From an uncultured Bacteroidota bacterium (lineage in GTDB: Bacteria > Bacteroidota > Bacteroidia > Bacteroidales > UBA932): 64,000 nt of DNA. How positions within the stretch are numbered: the stretch's first letter is position 1; each line of letters begins with the position of its first letter. The position numbers and the translations under genes are program-made. The notes beneath the pieces were generated by a model that saw only the letters and a list, made by a program, of their open reading frames with translations, was not told where the DNA came from and searched no databases. Location: positions 1-64,000 of the forward strand of contig CALGSW010000012.1 of assembly GCA_937901965.1 (NCBI GenBank), read 5' to 3'. Shown here one piece after another: positions 14,328-23,873 of this stretch.

Positions 14328-15692
14328 TTATTGTTGCTCAAGCTTGTACTTTTCAATCTTGGCATTTAGTGTAGGTCTTGTGATTTCCAGGATTCTGGAA
14401 GCTTCAATTTTATTCCACTTAACCTCATCAAGAACACGTTTTATATAATCTTTTTCTACGTCAGCCAGACTCCTTAAAGGACCGGCATCATGCATCTCAA
14501 CAGTTGAAGAATCTGTGCCTCTTGGATTAAGTTTAATGTTATCAACTTCAAGTACATCATTTTTTGACATAACAATAGCCTGCATTATTGTGTTTTCAAG
14601 CTCTCTAACATTACCCGGCCAGTGATGTTCCTGAAGCATTTCAATAACACCGTCTCCTATTTTTGAGACATTTTTATTGAATCTTTTATTAAGTTTTGTT
14701 AGGAAATGGACGGTAAGATCTTTAATATCATCTCTTCTTTCACGAAGAGGAGGAAGCTGAACAGTAAATACCTTAAGTCTGTAATACAGGTCTTCTCTGA
14801 ATTTTCCTTCTTCAATAAGTTTTTCAAGCTTCTTATTAGTAGCGGCTATTATTCTGGCCTGCATAGGAATTGTTGTTTCACCACCAACCCTTTCAAATTC
14901 CAGCTCCTGGATAACCCTAAGGAGTTTAACCTGCGTGTTGAGATTTATTTCAGAAATTTCATCAAGGAAAATTGTCCCATCTTCTGCAAGTTCAAATTTT
15001 CCTTTTTTAGTCTTAAGAGATCCGGTGAATGATCCCTTCTCATGGCCAAATAGTTCACTTTCTAAAAGAGTTTCAGTAAGAGCACTGCAATTTACCACAA
15101 CGAGCGGTTTATCTCTTGTGATTCCCGAATAGTGAATAAGTCTCGCAATAAGTTCTTTGCCGGTGCCTGATTCTCCCTCTATAAGTACGTTTACCTTATT
15201 TAGTGATACCCTGCCGATATTTTTAAATATCTCCTTAATTTGAGGAGATTTGCCTATAAGAATATTTTCCTGAATCTTTTTATCAATTGAGATTCCCTCT
15301 TTAAGGACATCTTCGTGCTTTTTGCTGCTCTGAACAGAACTCAAAGCACTTGTTACAATGCTCTTAAGCTGAGGAGCGTTAATAGGTTTCTCAAGAAAAT
15401 CAAATGCTCCAATTTGGATAGCCTTAATAGTAAGCGCGATATCACCAAAACCGGTAAGCATGATAACAGGAGTCCCTGTAGTAATGTTGCGGATTTCTGA
15501 AAGGAGTCTCAAGCCGTTCATGACAGGCATCTGATAGTCTGTTATAACAAGGTCTGGCTTCTCTTTCTTGAATAGTTCAAGAGCCTGAGAGCCATCTTCA
15601 CCCTCGATTACCTCATAACCACCTCTGCTGAGTATCTCCTTAATCAGTCTTCTGGTAATCTTGTCGTCTTCAACTACAAGTATTTTCTCCAT
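14328..15692 (-). CDS. NtrC-family sigma-54 activator response regulator
   Basis: A 454-aa protein. The frame opens at 15719, but the start is most likely 15692 (MEKILVVEDD). Receiver domain: D9/D10, phospho-acceptor D52, T80, K102. AAA+ domain: Walker A GESGTGKE (173-180), sigma-54 loop GSFTGS (220-225; usual form GAFTGA) and Walker B IFLDEI (241-246). A Fis-type helix-turn-helix ends the protein. It should activate sigma-54 promoters when phosphorylated; no histidine kinase is encoded nearby. It is convergent with the usher gene, stop codons 2 bp apart. Sigma-54-like sites in the pilin leaders make the pilus locus a natural target. That link is inference. Confidence 0.9.
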   Translation of the reverse strand: MEKILVVEDDKITRRLIKEILSRGGYEVIEGEDGSQALELFKKEKPDLVITDYQMPVMNGLRLLSEIRNITTGTPVIMLTGFGDIALTIKAIQIGAFDFLEKPINAPQLKSIVTSALSSVQSSKKHEDVLKEGISIDKKIQENILIGKSPQIKEIFKNIGRVSLNKVNVLIEGESGTGKELIARLIHYSGITRDKPLVVVNCSALTETLLESELFGHEKGSFTGSLKTKKGKFELAEDGTIFLDEISEINLNTQVKLLRVIQELEFERVGGETTIPMQARIIAATNKKLEKLIEEGKFREDLYYRLKVFTVQLPPLRERRDDIKDLTVHFLTKLNKRFNKNVSKIGDGVIEMLQEHHWPGNVRELENTIMQAIVMSKNDVLEVDNIKLNPRGTDSSTVEMHDAGPLRSLADVEKDYIKRVLDEVKWNKIEASRILEITRPTLNAKIEKYKLEQQ

Positions 15693-15716
15693 ATAGGTGT
15701 GAAAATTTGAATAACC

Positions 15717-15724
15717 CAAAGATA
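15717..15724 (-). promoter_or_regulatory. -7 element of the NtrC-family gene
   Basis: On the minus strand TATCTTTG matches TAnnTTTG and lies 24 bp before the ATG at 15692. This supports that start over the one at 15719, which would overlap the promoter. Confidence 0.5.
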
Positions 15725-15734
15725 CAATTATTTT

Positions 15735-15774
15735 ATAAAAAACAGACCGATTAAAAAATTATTTTAATCGGTCT
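15735..15774 (-). terminator. Intrinsic terminator after mutB
   Basis: On the minus strand AGACCGATTAA (15774-15764) pairs with 15754-15744, and GTTTTTTAT follows. It closes the mutAB transcript before the regulator gene. Confidence 0.85.
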
Positions 15775-15798
15775 ATTACAGCTAATTACATGTTTAAA

Positions 15799-17931
15799 CT
15801 ACTCAAATTTCTGCAATAACAGCTCCATTAATTTCACTGACGCTGCAGAGACCGATGTTCCTGGACCAAAGATAGCTACTGCACCTGCTTTGTACAGAGC
15901 ATCATAGTCCTGTGCGGGAATAACTCCACCCACAATTACCATGATATCTTCACGACCAAGTTTTTTAAGCTCACTTACAATTTGCGGAACGAGTGTTTTG
16001 TGACCAGCTGCAAGAGAAGAGACTCCTACAACGTGTACATCATTTTCCACAGCTTGTTTTGCAGCCTCTTCTGGAGTCTGAAAGAGTGGACCCATATCCA
16101 CATCAAATCCACAGTCAGCATAACCTGTTGCAACAACTTTAGCCCCACGGTCGTGACCATCCTGACCCAGTTTTGCAATCATTATACGAGGCTGGCGACC
16201 CTCTTTCCTGGCAAATTCAGTAACAAGCGATTTTGCCTTTTCAAATTCGCTGTCATTCTTTACCTCACTTGAGTAAACACCTGTATTCATACGGATTATT
16301 GCTTTATATCTTCCTGCTACAGCTTCGCATGCGTCAGAGATCTCGCCAAGTGTAGCACGAACTCTTGCTGCTTCTATTGCAAGCTCAAGCAGGTTTCCAG
16401 ATTTATTTGCAGCGGCTTCTGTGATGGCAGCCAGTGCGGCTTTAACTTTTGACTCATCACGATTTGCGCGCAGCTCTTTTAGTCTGGCAATCTGAGACTC
16501 TCTTACTTTTGTATTGTCAACATCAAGGATTTCCAGAGGATCCTCTTTTTCAAGTCTGTATTTGTTAATACCTACTATTGTGTCAAGTTTAGAGTCAATC
16601 CTTGCCTGTTTACGGGCAGCTGCCTCTTCAATTCTGAGTTTAGGAATGCCTGTTTCAATTGCTTTAGACATACCGCCCAGTTTCTCCACCTCTTCAATGT
16701 GTCCCCAGGCGCGTTCAGCAATCTCAGCTGTGAGTTTCTCAACATAATATGAGCCAGCCCAAGGATCAAGAGATTTGGTAATATTAGTCTCCTCCTGAAT
16801 ATATATCTGAGTATTTCTTGCAATACGGGCAGAAAAGTCTGTAGGAAGAGCGATAGCTTCATCAAGGGCATTTGTGTGCAGAGACTGAGTATGGCCGAGT
16901 GCCGCTCCCATTGCCTCAATACAAGTTCTTGCAACGTTATTGAAAGGATCTTGCTCAGTAAGTGACCAGCCTGAAGTTTGAGAGTGTGTTCTCAAAGACA
17001 GAGACTTTGCATTTTTAGGGTTGAACTGTTTAACAAGCTTGGCCCAGATCATTCTGGCTGCACGCATTTTTGCAATCTCCATGAAGTGATTCATACCTAT
17101 AGCCCAGAAGAATGAAAGTCTCGGAGCAAACTGGTCAACATCCATACCGGCAGCTATACCTGTTCTAAGGTACTCCAGACCATCGGCTAATGTATATGCC
17201 ATTTCAATGTCGCATGTAGCTCCAGCCTCCTGCATGTGGTAGCCGGAGATAGAGATTGAGTTGAATTTAGGCATGTTCTTAGCTGTAAATGAGAAGATAT
17301 CACCTATGATTCTCATTGAGAATTCAGGGGGATATATGTATGTGTTACGAACCATAAACTCCTTAAGGATATCGTTCTGGATTGTACCCGCCATTTCGTC
17401 AAGCTTTGCACCTTGTTCCATACCTGCAACAATGTAAAAGGCAAGTATAGGAAGTACTGCGCCATTCATTGTCATGGAAACAGACATCTTGTTTAGAGGT
17501 ATCTGATCAAACAGAACCTTCATATCTTCAACACTGCAAATACTTACACCTGCCTTTCCAACATCTCCCACAACTCTTGGATGATCTGCATCGTATCCTC
17601 TGTGTGTTGCAAGGTCAAATGCTACTGAAAGACCTTTCTGACCGGCTGCAAGATTTCTGCGATAGAATGCATTTGACTCCTCTGCTGTTGAAAAACCTGC
17701 ATACTGGCGTATTGTCCACGGATTCATTACATACATAGTACTATAAGGTCCGCGAAGGTAAGGAGGGATACCTGCAGCATAATTTAAATGCTCCAGCCCT
17801 TCTAGGTCTGCAGCTGAGTAAACATTTTTTACTCCTATCTGCTCCGGAGTCATCCATACACTCTGCTCACCCTTTTTCTGAGCAGCACCTCCGGTATATT
17901 TTATATCTGAAAAATTTGGACGCATATTCAA
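15799..17931 (-). CDS. mutB: Methylmalonyl-CoA mutase large (catalytic) subunit
   Basis: A 710-aa subunit of the B12-dependent mutase interconverting succinyl-CoA and (R)-methylmalonyl-CoA, the key step of propionate formation or use. The TIM-barrel substrate domain fills the first 560 residues (RGPYSTMYVMNPWTIRQYAG, GLSVAFDLATHRGYD). The C-terminal cobalamin domain carries DGHDRG (591-596; H593 is the lower axial ligand) and the GGVIP and GPGT motifs. Length is normal for the family. It follows the small subunit gene by 18 bp. Start at 17931 or two codons later (MRPNFSDIKY). Confidence 0.97.
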   Translation of the reverse strand: MNMRPNFSDIKYTGGAAQKKGEQSVWMTPEQIGVKNVYSAADLEGLEHLNYAAGIPPYLRGPYSTMYVMNPWTIRQYAGFSTAEESNAFYRRNLAAGQKGLSVAFDLATHRGYDADHPRVVGDVGKAGVSICSVEDMKVLFDQIPLNKMSVSMTMNGAVLPILAFYIVAGMEQGAKLDEMAGTIQNDILKEFMVRNTYIYPPEFSMRIIGDIFSFTAKNMPKFNSISISGYHMQEAGATCDIEMAYTLADGLEYLRTGIAAGMDVDQFAPRLSFFWAIGMNHFMEIAKMRAARMIWAKLVKQFNPKNAKSLSLRTHSQTSGWSLTEQDPFNNVARTCIEAMGAALGHTQSLHTNALDEAIALPTDFSARIARNTQIYIQEETNITKSLDPWAGSYYVEKLTAEIAERAWGHIEEVEKLGGMSKAIETGIPKLRIEEAAARKQARIDSKLDTIVGINKYRLEKEDPLEILDVDNTKVRESQIARLKELRANRDESKVKAALAAITEAAANKSGNLLELAIEAARVRATLGEISDACEAVAGRYKAIIRMNTGVYSSEVKNDSEFEKAKSLVTEFARKEGRQPRIMIAKLGQDGHDRGAKVVATGYADCGFDVDMGPLFQTPEEAAKQAVENDVHVVGVSSLAAGHKTLVPQIVSELKKLGREDIMVIVGGVIPAQDYDALYKAGAVAIFGPGTSVSAASVKLMELLLQKFE

Positions 17932-17949
17932 TTTTTTAAATCATTACTA

Positions 17950-19809
17950 CTAAATACCCAGCTTAGACTGATATTGCTTCAGGGTTTCCAGCACATTGCT
18001 TTTAACACTGATAAAGTTTTCAATACCTTTTGCCACAAGATCATCTTTGCATGAAGGTTCTCCGGCTACAACCAAAATGGCCTTGTTGCCCAATAGCTCT
18101 TTAATTTGAGGAACTGCTTCTGCGTACTCTTCATCTGATGCGCAGGCAACAACTATATCTGCATTTGCAGATAAAGCTGCTTTAACACCCTCTTCAACCG
18201 ATGAGAAGCGGTTATTGTCAATAACCTCAAAACCGGCTACTGCAAAGAAATTACAAGAGAACTGTGCTCTCGCTCTGCAAAAAGCAAGATTTCCAAATGT
18301 TAGCATGAAAGCTTTTGGAGTTTTACCACTTGTTTCGGTAGCAAATCTGAGTGCTTCAAACGCTTGTGCACCGCGGTATTTCTCCAGAGGTTCAGCTATA
18401 GGATTTGTACTTACATTTTTATTAGAACCTCTTGTAACAACATCGTGGGTAACCTCTTTATCCGCAACTTCTGTGAAGTTTGGATATTGATTTGTGCCTA
18501 CAAAAATCTCTCTTCTTGTAGCGATGTTAAGGTCTCTTTTTGCAGTAGTAGATTTAATCTCTGATTGAATGAAACCAGCTTTGAAAGCCTCGGTGTAACC
18601 ACCTTTCTCTTCTACCGAACGGAAGAGTTTCCAGCTCTCTGCAGCAAGTGAACTTGTAAGAGATTCAATATAATAAGAACCAGCAGCAGGGTCTGCTATT
18701 TTGTCAAAATGAGATTCCTCTTTAAGGATAATTTGAACATTCCTGGCTATTCTGTTACTGAACTCTGATGGCTCACGATACTGATAGTCAAATGGCAGTA
18801 CCTCAAGTGAGTCAACTCCTGCAAGTGATGCACTCATTGCCTCAGTGGTAGCCCTGAGCATATTTACATAAGAGTCATATACAGTCTGATTCCACTGGCT
18901 TGTTACGGCGTGAATGTTTATTTTTTTAGCCTCATCACTCTTAGCACCATAGGTATCTGTAATATTAGCCCATAACATTCTGGCTGCACGGAATTTTGCA
19001 ATTTCCATAAAGTAGTTAGGACCCACAGATAGTGTAAATTTAATCCTGGATGCCGCTTCGTCGGCACTGAATCCCATTTCAATGAGGGTATTCATATACT
19101 CACTTCCCATAGCGAGAGCAAAACCAAGCTCCTGAACAAGTGTTGCACCGGCGTCATTGAAAGCGTAGCCCTCTACTCCGATAACCCTTATACCCGGGAA
19201 ATCGGATGCCAGCTCCATGCACCTGTTAAAGTTTTTGATGTAGTTTGAGCAGCAGAAGTTTCCTGTTGTAGTCAGGCTCCTAAGCGGGTCAAAATCAAAA
19301 GAGGCCTTGATTTCATTTGCTTTAACACCCCTTCCCACAGCTACAGAAATAAATGAATCAATTATTGCAGGAGTTTCGCATGAGCATCCCTCAAAGTTCA
19401 CCTCTGTTTTTGAGAGGTCGATTCCCTTAAGCAATATCTCCATTTTCTCTTTTGAAACCGGTTTTGCACCATCAATGCAGAAACCTACTGATTCAACTCC
19501 TTTAGCAAGACCATCAACAGCCTGTGCATTTGCCTTCTGAAAGCTCTCGTGTGCGCAATAACCCTGGCGGATTTTCCACTTATTCTCGTTTTTTGTACCC
19601 CTTACATAGGGAAATTCGCCAGGTCCTGATTTCAGATGATTCAGTTTGTCAAGATCCTCGGCTCTGTAATAAGGACGAACAGAGATCCCCTCCATGGTCT
19701 TCCATACGAGCTTTTTCTCGTAATCGGCTCCCTTTAGATCCTTGGTAATCACTTCTTCCCACTTCTCTGTGGAAACCGGTGAAAACTCATCAAATAATTT
19801 TTCTGCCAT
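17950..19809 (-). CDS. mutA: Methylmalonyl-CoA mutase small subunit
   Basis: A 619-aa partner of MutB in the heterodimeric mutase. It keeps the barrel (VRPYYRAEDLDKLNHLKSGP, VRGTKNENKWKIRQGYCAHE) and a vestigial cobalamin-type domain. It lacks the DxHxxG signature where the large subunit has DGHDRG (here FGNLAFCRARAQFSCNFFAV), as expected for the non-catalytic subunit. It is first in a two-gene operon. Epimerase and decarboxylase genes are not in the window. Confidence 0.95.
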   Translation of the reverse strand: MAEKLFDEFSPVSTEKWEEVITKDLKGADYEKKLVWKTMEGISVRPYYRAEDLDKLNHLKSGPGEFPYVRGTKNENKWKIRQGYCAHESFQKANAQAVDGLAKGVESVGFCIDGAKPVSKEKMEILLKGIDLSKTEVNFEGCSCETPAIIDSFISVAVGRGVKANEIKASFDFDPLRSLTTTGNFCCSNYIKNFNRCMELASDFPGIRVIGVEGYAFNDAGATLVQELGFALAMGSEYMNTLIEMGFSADEAASRIKFTLSVGPNYFMEIAKFRAARMLWANITDTYGAKSDEAKKINIHAVTSQWNQTVYDSYVNMLRATTEAMSASLAGVDSLEVLPFDYQYREPSEFSNRIARNVQIILKEESHFDKIADPAAGSYYIESLTSSLAAESWKLFRSVEEKGGYTEAFKAGFIQSEIKSTTAKRDLNIATRREIFVGTNQYPNFTEVADKEVTHDVVTRGSNKNVSTNPIAEPLEKYRGAQAFEALRFATETSGKTPKAFMLTFGNLAFCRARAQFSCNFFAVAGFEVIDNNRFSSVEEGVKAALSANADIVVACASDEEYAEAVPQIKELLGNKAILVVAGEPSCKDDLVAKGIENFISVKSNVLETLKQYQSKLGI

Positions 19810-19837
19810 ATTGATTTATTTAATTATTGAAAGTTGC

Positions 19838-19845
19838 CAAAATTA
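19838..19845 (-). promoter_or_regulatory. -7 element of the mutAB operon
   Basis: TAATTTTG on the minus strand (TAnnTTTG) lies 28 bp before the mutA ATG at 19809. Confidence 0.5.
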
Positions 19846-19936
19846 ATTCGGCAAAGGTATAAATTCTTTTACTTCAATTAAACCTTTTTTGACCATTTTA
19901 GTCCTAATAACAGAGTAACATAAAAAACCTCAGAAA

Positions 19937-20383
19937 ATGAAAAAGGTATCTACATTATTGGTAATGATTTTATTTGTCTTTACCATGTCTGCACAGGATC
20001 AAAATATGATTGTCAAACGTCAAGGTCAGGGGTACATGAGGGCAAATCCTCATATGGTAGCTCCAAAAATCATTCCTGATCTGACACCTGAGCAGCAGAA
20101 AGAGATAGAGAGTATTAAAATTAAGTTCCAGAAAGAGTCACTTCAGATCTCTAATGAAATCAGAGAGAAGAGAGCACAGTTAAGAACGCTGGAGCAGGTG
20201 GACAAACCAAATCTTAAAGCAATAAATGCAAAGATTGATGAGATGACCAACCTTCAGAATAAAAAGTTAAAATTGATTGCTGAGCATAAAAGTAAGGTAA
20301 GGTCTCTTCTTACTGATGAACAAAGGGTTCAGTTTGACCTTAGGGGCGAAATGCATAAAAACCGCAAGTTTAGAAACCGATAA
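19937..20383 (+). CDS. Spy/CpxP-like periplasmic protein
   Basis: A 148-aa exported protein with a signal peptide ending near SAQ. The mature part is almost entirely charged alpha-helix with two LTxxQ-type motifs (LTPEQQKEI and LTDEQRVQF), the hallmark of the Spy/CpxP/ZraP family. Those proteins are periplasmic chaperones or metal-stress sensors. It is divergent from mutA and transcribed alone, with a terminator just downstream. Its exact role here is unknown. Confidence 0.75.
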   Translation: MKKVSTLLVMILFVFTMSAQDQNMIVKRQGQGYMRANPHMVAPKIIPDLTPEQQKEIESIKIKFQKESLQISNEIREKRAQLRTLEQVDKPNLKAINAKIDEMTNLQNKKLKLIAEHKSKVRSLLTDEQRVQFDLRGEMHKNRKFRNR

Positions 20384-20420
20384 TTAAGTTAGGTTAAGTT
20401 TGAAATTCAACTTGTGTTTT

Positions 20421-20453
20421 ATGGAGAGGGGCTATTTGCCTCTCTCCATTTTA
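20421..20453 (+). terminator. Intrinsic terminator after Spy-like gene
   Basis: ATGGAGAGGGGC (20421-20432) pairs with GCCTCTCTCCAT (20438-20449) and TTTT follows. The hairpin overlaps the last codons of the convergent lptB gene. Confidence 0.8.
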
Positions 20454-21310
20454 TTTGCTCTGGAGCTATAATCTGATAAGTCAGAAACACTCTTTTGCCT
20501 CTCTGATACATTATCTGATTCTGACCCTTTTTCTGGTTTGGCTGTGTTGATTTTAGTTTTTGCCCCTCCGCGGGTTTTTAAAACAGCTTTTCTGAGTTCA
20601 AAATTCTCACCCAGATATTTCTTTCTTACCTCAGGATTATTTGCGAGTACTTCGGCAGTGCCACTTTCCAGAATATTGCCCTCATATAAAAGATAGGCTC
20701 TGTCAGTAATGGCAAGTGTTTCATGTACATTATGGTCTGTGATTATGATCCCTATATTCTTTGTTTTAAGATTAGCAATGATGTGCTGTATATCCTCTAC
20801 GGCTATTGGGTCAACCCCTGCAAAAGGCTCGTCCAGAAGAATAAATTTGGGGTCAATAGCAAGAGCTCTGGCAATCTCACATCTCCGTCTCTCTCCACCT
20901 GAAAGTTGAATGCCAAAACTTTTCCTGACTTTGTGAAGACTAAACTCGTCCAGTAGAACCTCAAGTCTTTCCATACGCTCTTTTTTAGGGATATCATGAA
21001 GTTCCATCACAGACAGAATATTATCCTCTACGCTGAGTTTTCTGAAGACTGAAGCCTCCTGAGCCAGATATCCCAATCCCTTCTGAGCTCTTTTGTACAT
21101 TGGCAGTTCTGTTATCTCTTCATTGTCCAGATAGATTCTGCCTTCATTAGGTTTAATAAGACCTGTTATCATGTAAAAAGTAGTTGTCTTCCCGGCACCG
21201 TTTGGCCCCAGCAGCCCCACTATCTCTCCTTGCTCAACTTCAATGGAAACCCCCTTTACCACTGTTCGGGCTCCGTATTTTTTAACCAATTGGGTACAGT
21301 GCAATCTCAT
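20432..21310 (-). CDS. lptB: LPS export ABC transporter ATPase LptB
   Basis: A 292-aa ATP-binding subunit of the LptBFG extractor that drives lipopolysaccharide from the inner membrane to the Lpt bridge. Walker A GPNGAGKTT (35-43), QEASVF Q-loop, signature LSGGE (136-140), Walker B FILLDEP (156-162) and switch His 193 are all present. The first 240 residues match LptB. The last 50 are a charged, Lys/Ser-rich extension of unknown role, longer than the proteobacterial protein. It is transcribed with dnaX, 4 bp apart. Confidence 0.92.
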   Translation of the reverse strand: MRLHCTQLVKKYGARTVVKGVSIEVEQGEIVGLLGPNGAGKTTTFYMITGLIKPNEGRIYLDNEEITELPMYKRAQKGLGYLAQEASVFRKLSVEDNILSVMELHDIPKKERMERLEVLLDEFSLHKVRKSFGIQLSGGERRRCEIARALAIDPKFILLDEPFAGVDPIAVEDIQHIIANLKTKNIGIIITDHNVHETLAITDRAYLLYEGNILESGTAEVLANNPEVRKKYLGENFELRKAVLKTRGGAKTKINTAKPEKGSESDNVSERQKSVSDLSDYSSRANKMERGK

Positions 21311-21314
21311 ATAT

Positions 21315-22961
21315 CTACTTTATCTCAAGTTTTAAGTCCTTTTGAAGTTCCTTAAGTTCAGGATGTTTTTCCATTAAAAACTTGGCCTTCTCTTCAGGCA
21401 TATAAGGTTTCTCCTCTCTATTTTCATCAATAGCGGAGACCTCCACTAAAAGTTCTGCGTATTTGTTATTTAGCCTCTCTTTAAGAAACGTCTCAAGCCT
21501 TAGTTTGCATTTACTGTTAATCCATTCTTTCTGAAGATCATTGCTTACATAAAAGATGATAGTATTTGGATTTTCAGAGATTACAGGCTTAGTCCCCAGA
21601 ATTGCATTTGCAAGCCTCTGCAGATTTTTTTCAGAGTCGGCCATATCTTTCCATGCCAATTCCAGCTCTTGTTGTCCGAAGGTATCCTCGCCAATTTCAC
21701 GTGGTTTGCTACCTTCAGATTTTTCAGTCTTCTCCTTTGCCAACTGCATCATCTCTTTTATTGATCGGGTGCCCTGAGGTTTTGTTTCCTTGGGCCTCTT
21801 TTCCTCTGTAATTTCCTGTTTATCTGTTTGCTCCGGCTCAATATTAATTGAGGATTTCTTCTCCTGTTCTCCGCTGAGCCTTGATAGTTTAACAAGTGTA
21901 AATTCAACATGCAACCTCTGGTTACCGCTTGCCTTGTAGGTTGATTCACAAAGCGACGTCAAATTGAGAGCGTTGAACAGAAATTCAAAAGAACACCTGT
22001 TTGCCTGTTCTTTGTACTTTTCAATCACAGACGGTGCAAGTTCCATCAGTTTTGCACTTGAAAGATCCTTGCAAACCAATAAGTCCCGGAAATGGCTACT
22101 CAGCCCGCCTACAAAATGGAGGGCATTAAAACCTTTTGACAGAATTTCATCAAAAAGGAGCAGTGAAGATGAGTGGTTACTATTTAGGAAAATATCTGTA
22201 AGACGCAGATAGTAATCGTAATCCAGAATATTAAGATTTGTTATTACCTGATCATAAGTTATCTTTTCACCGCAAAATGCAACAGACTGATCAAAAAGAG
22301 TTAGTGCATCTCTCATCGCTCCATCAGCCTTCTTTGCAATAACATGTATTGCCTCTTCCTCAATTTCCACCCCCTCTTTTGACGCAATTTCCTTAATGTT
22401 TTTTACAATATCCGGTACGGATATTCTGTTAAAATCATAAGTCTGACACCTGGAAAGAATGGTAGGTATGATTTTGTGTTTTTCTGTGGTTGCCAATATA
22501 AATATTGCATGTGCAGGCGGCTCTTCAAGAGTTTTGAGGAATGCGTTAAATGCCGCCTGAGAAAGCATATGCACCTCGTCAATTATGTAAACGCTGTACT
22601 TTCCTATTTGAGGTGGGATCCTTACTTTCTCATTCAGACTTCTTATTTCCTCAACTCCGTTGTTTGAGGCGGCATCAAGCTCGTGTATAGAAAAAGATCT
22701 GTTTTCATCAAATGCTTTACAAGATTCACACAAACCACAAGGATCCATATCTGCAGAAGGGGAAAGGCAATTGATTGTCTTTGCAAAAATTCTTGCACTG
22801 GTTGTTTTTCCAACCCCTCTGGGGCCACAAAACAAATAGGCGTGTGCAAGCTGATTCCTGAGAATTGAATTCTTAAGAGTTTTTGCAATATTCTCCTGAC
22901 CTATAAGGGTTTCAAAGCTCCCTGGTCTGTATTTTCTTGCTGATACTATAAATCTTTCCAT
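21315..22961 (-). CDS. dnaX: DNA polymerase III subunit gamma/tau
   Basis: A 548-aa clamp-loader ATPase subunit. N-terminal AAA+ domain: SARKYRP start, Walker A GPRGVGKTT (46-54), a zinc-binding Cys set (CLSPSADMDPCGLCESC) and Walker B VYIIDEVHML. Domain III follows (HVEFTLVKLSRL near 350). The C-terminal part is charged (Glu/Lys-rich linker, then a folded end). This is tau-like architecture, but shorter than the E. coli tau form. It heads the dnaX-lptB transcript and is divergent from the gene at 23001. Confidence 0.95.
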   Translation of the reverse strand: MERFIVSARKYRPGSFETLIGQENIAKTLKNSILRNQLAHAYLFCGPRGVGKTTSARIFAKTINCLSPSADMDPCGLCESCKAFDENRSFSIHELDAASNNGVEEIRSLNEKVRIPPQIGKYSVYIIDEVHMLSQAAFNAFLKTLEEPPAHAIFILATTEKHKIIPTILSRCQTYDFNRISVPDIVKNIKEIASKEGVEIEEEAIHVIAKKADGAMRDALTLFDQSVAFCGEKITYDQVITNLNILDYDYYLRLTDIFLNSNHSSSLLLFDEILSKGFNALHFVGGLSSHFRDLLVCKDLSSAKLMELAPSVIEKYKEQANRCSFEFLFNALNLTSLCESTYKASGNQRLHVEFTLVKLSRLSGEQEKKSSINIEPEQTDKQEITEEKRPKETKPQGTRSIKEMMQLAKEKTEKSEGSKPREIGEDTFGQQELELAWKDMADSEKNLQRLANAILGTKPVISENPNTIIFYVSNDLQKEWINSKCKLRLETFLKERLNNKYAELLVEVSAIDENREEKPYMPEEKAKFLMEKHPELKELQKDLKLEIK

Positions 22962-22967
22962 ACTTCA

Positions 22968-22995
22968 CAAAAGTAAGAATTTTTATCTAATTTTG
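22968..22995. promoter_or_regulatory. Divergent -7 elements for dnaX and gene at 23001
   Basis: Minus strand: TACTTTTG at 22975-22968, 6 bp before the dnaX ATG (22961). Plus strand: TAATTTTG at 22988-22995, 5 bp before the ATG at 23001. Both are perfect TAnnTTTG matches only 12 bp apart, and both imply almost leaderless transcripts. Confidence 0.5.
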
Positions 22996-23000
22996 CATTT

Positions 23001-23873
23001 ATGAGAATAATGGGAATTATACAATTGGCAATACTTTTGCCTGCCCTTCTCGTCTTCTCTCCGGATGCAGATGCGCAGGAGCTTTTTGGCAAAGCCAAAA
23101 ACAATTTCAGGAATTTTGCAGCGAAGAAAACGCTGGTTGTGGTAAATCAGGCCGATTTTACTGATCTCTCAATTGCAGATGCCGTTAAAAGCGGTTGGAG
23201 AATTTCTCTTTATGAACTTTGTTCACAAGAAAAATTTCACAATTTGAAGACAGACACAAACTACTTTTTTCTATTGAGGGTAGATGGTAAATTTAAAGCA
23301 GAAAAAGAGGCAAGTCTGGAGTATCTTACACTGGTAAAGGGAGGACCCTCTGCAAAAAAAGGAATTGAAAAAATGCAGGAGATTGTCTCTATGCCTCTTC
23401 AGGCTGTGGGAGACGAATCCGGAAAGGCTTTTATTTTTATGCCGGCATTAATAAACATTATGCAGGAACACATAATGAATGTAAGTGAGGATATCCTTAA
23501 AGCATATGTCGGGAATTCTTTTTACACAAGCAGAATAGACAAGATTGGGAATAAAAGTTTGCTGTTTGATAAGTCAGATATTGGATACACATATACAGAT
23601 GAGGAAATTTCTGAATTATTTGGAGATAAATTTACAGCAGGAGGCTTTTCTGATATTTCAAAGGCATTAAAAGAGTCAGCGGCAAATACTGTTGTGAGTT
23701 TTACAGTATCTCCTGCTGAAAATAAGAGTAAAGGATATTCATATCAACTGCTGATTGATTCAGAGAACCTTGAATTACTTTTTTACAGAAAACATAAAAT
23801 TTCACCAAAATTACCAGCAGGCTTTACACAAGAGGACCTTAGAAGAATTTCAGTTCCATACAGAACAAAATAA
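23001..23873 (+). CDS. Exported protein of unknown function
   Basis: A 290-aa protein with an N-terminal signal peptide (hydrophobic stretch, cleavage near ADAQ). I recognise no domain. The mature part is mixed alpha/beta and acidic. It contains a segment resembling a glutamate/serine-rich regulatory region (YTYTDEEISELFGDKF) and ends in a basic tail. ATG codons at 23001 and 23010 are both possible starts; the promoter position favours 23010 or a leaderless 23001. Its stop codon overlaps the start of the M16 peptidase gene by one base (TAATG), so the two are translationally coupled and probably act together in the envelope. Confidence 0.65.
   Translation: MRIMGIIQLAILLPALLVFSPDADAQELFGKAKNNFRNFAAKKTLVVVNQADFTDLSIADAVKSGWRISLYELCSQEKFHNLKTDTNYFFLLRVDGKFKAEKEASLEYLTLVKGGPSAKKGIEKMQEIVSMPLQAVGDESGKAFIFMPALINIMQEHIMNVSEDILKAYVGNSFYTSRIDKIGNKSLLFDKSDIGYTYTDEEISELFGDKFTAGGFSDISKALKESAANTVVSFTVSPAENKSKGYSYQLLIDSENLELLFYRKHKISPKLPAGFTQEDLRRISVPYRTK

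Noticed and set aside
17950..19809. MutA as a B12-binding isobutyryl-CoA mutase
   Set aside because: The protein lacks the DxHxxG cobalamin signature and is paired with a complete MutB, as the non-catalytic small subunit should be.
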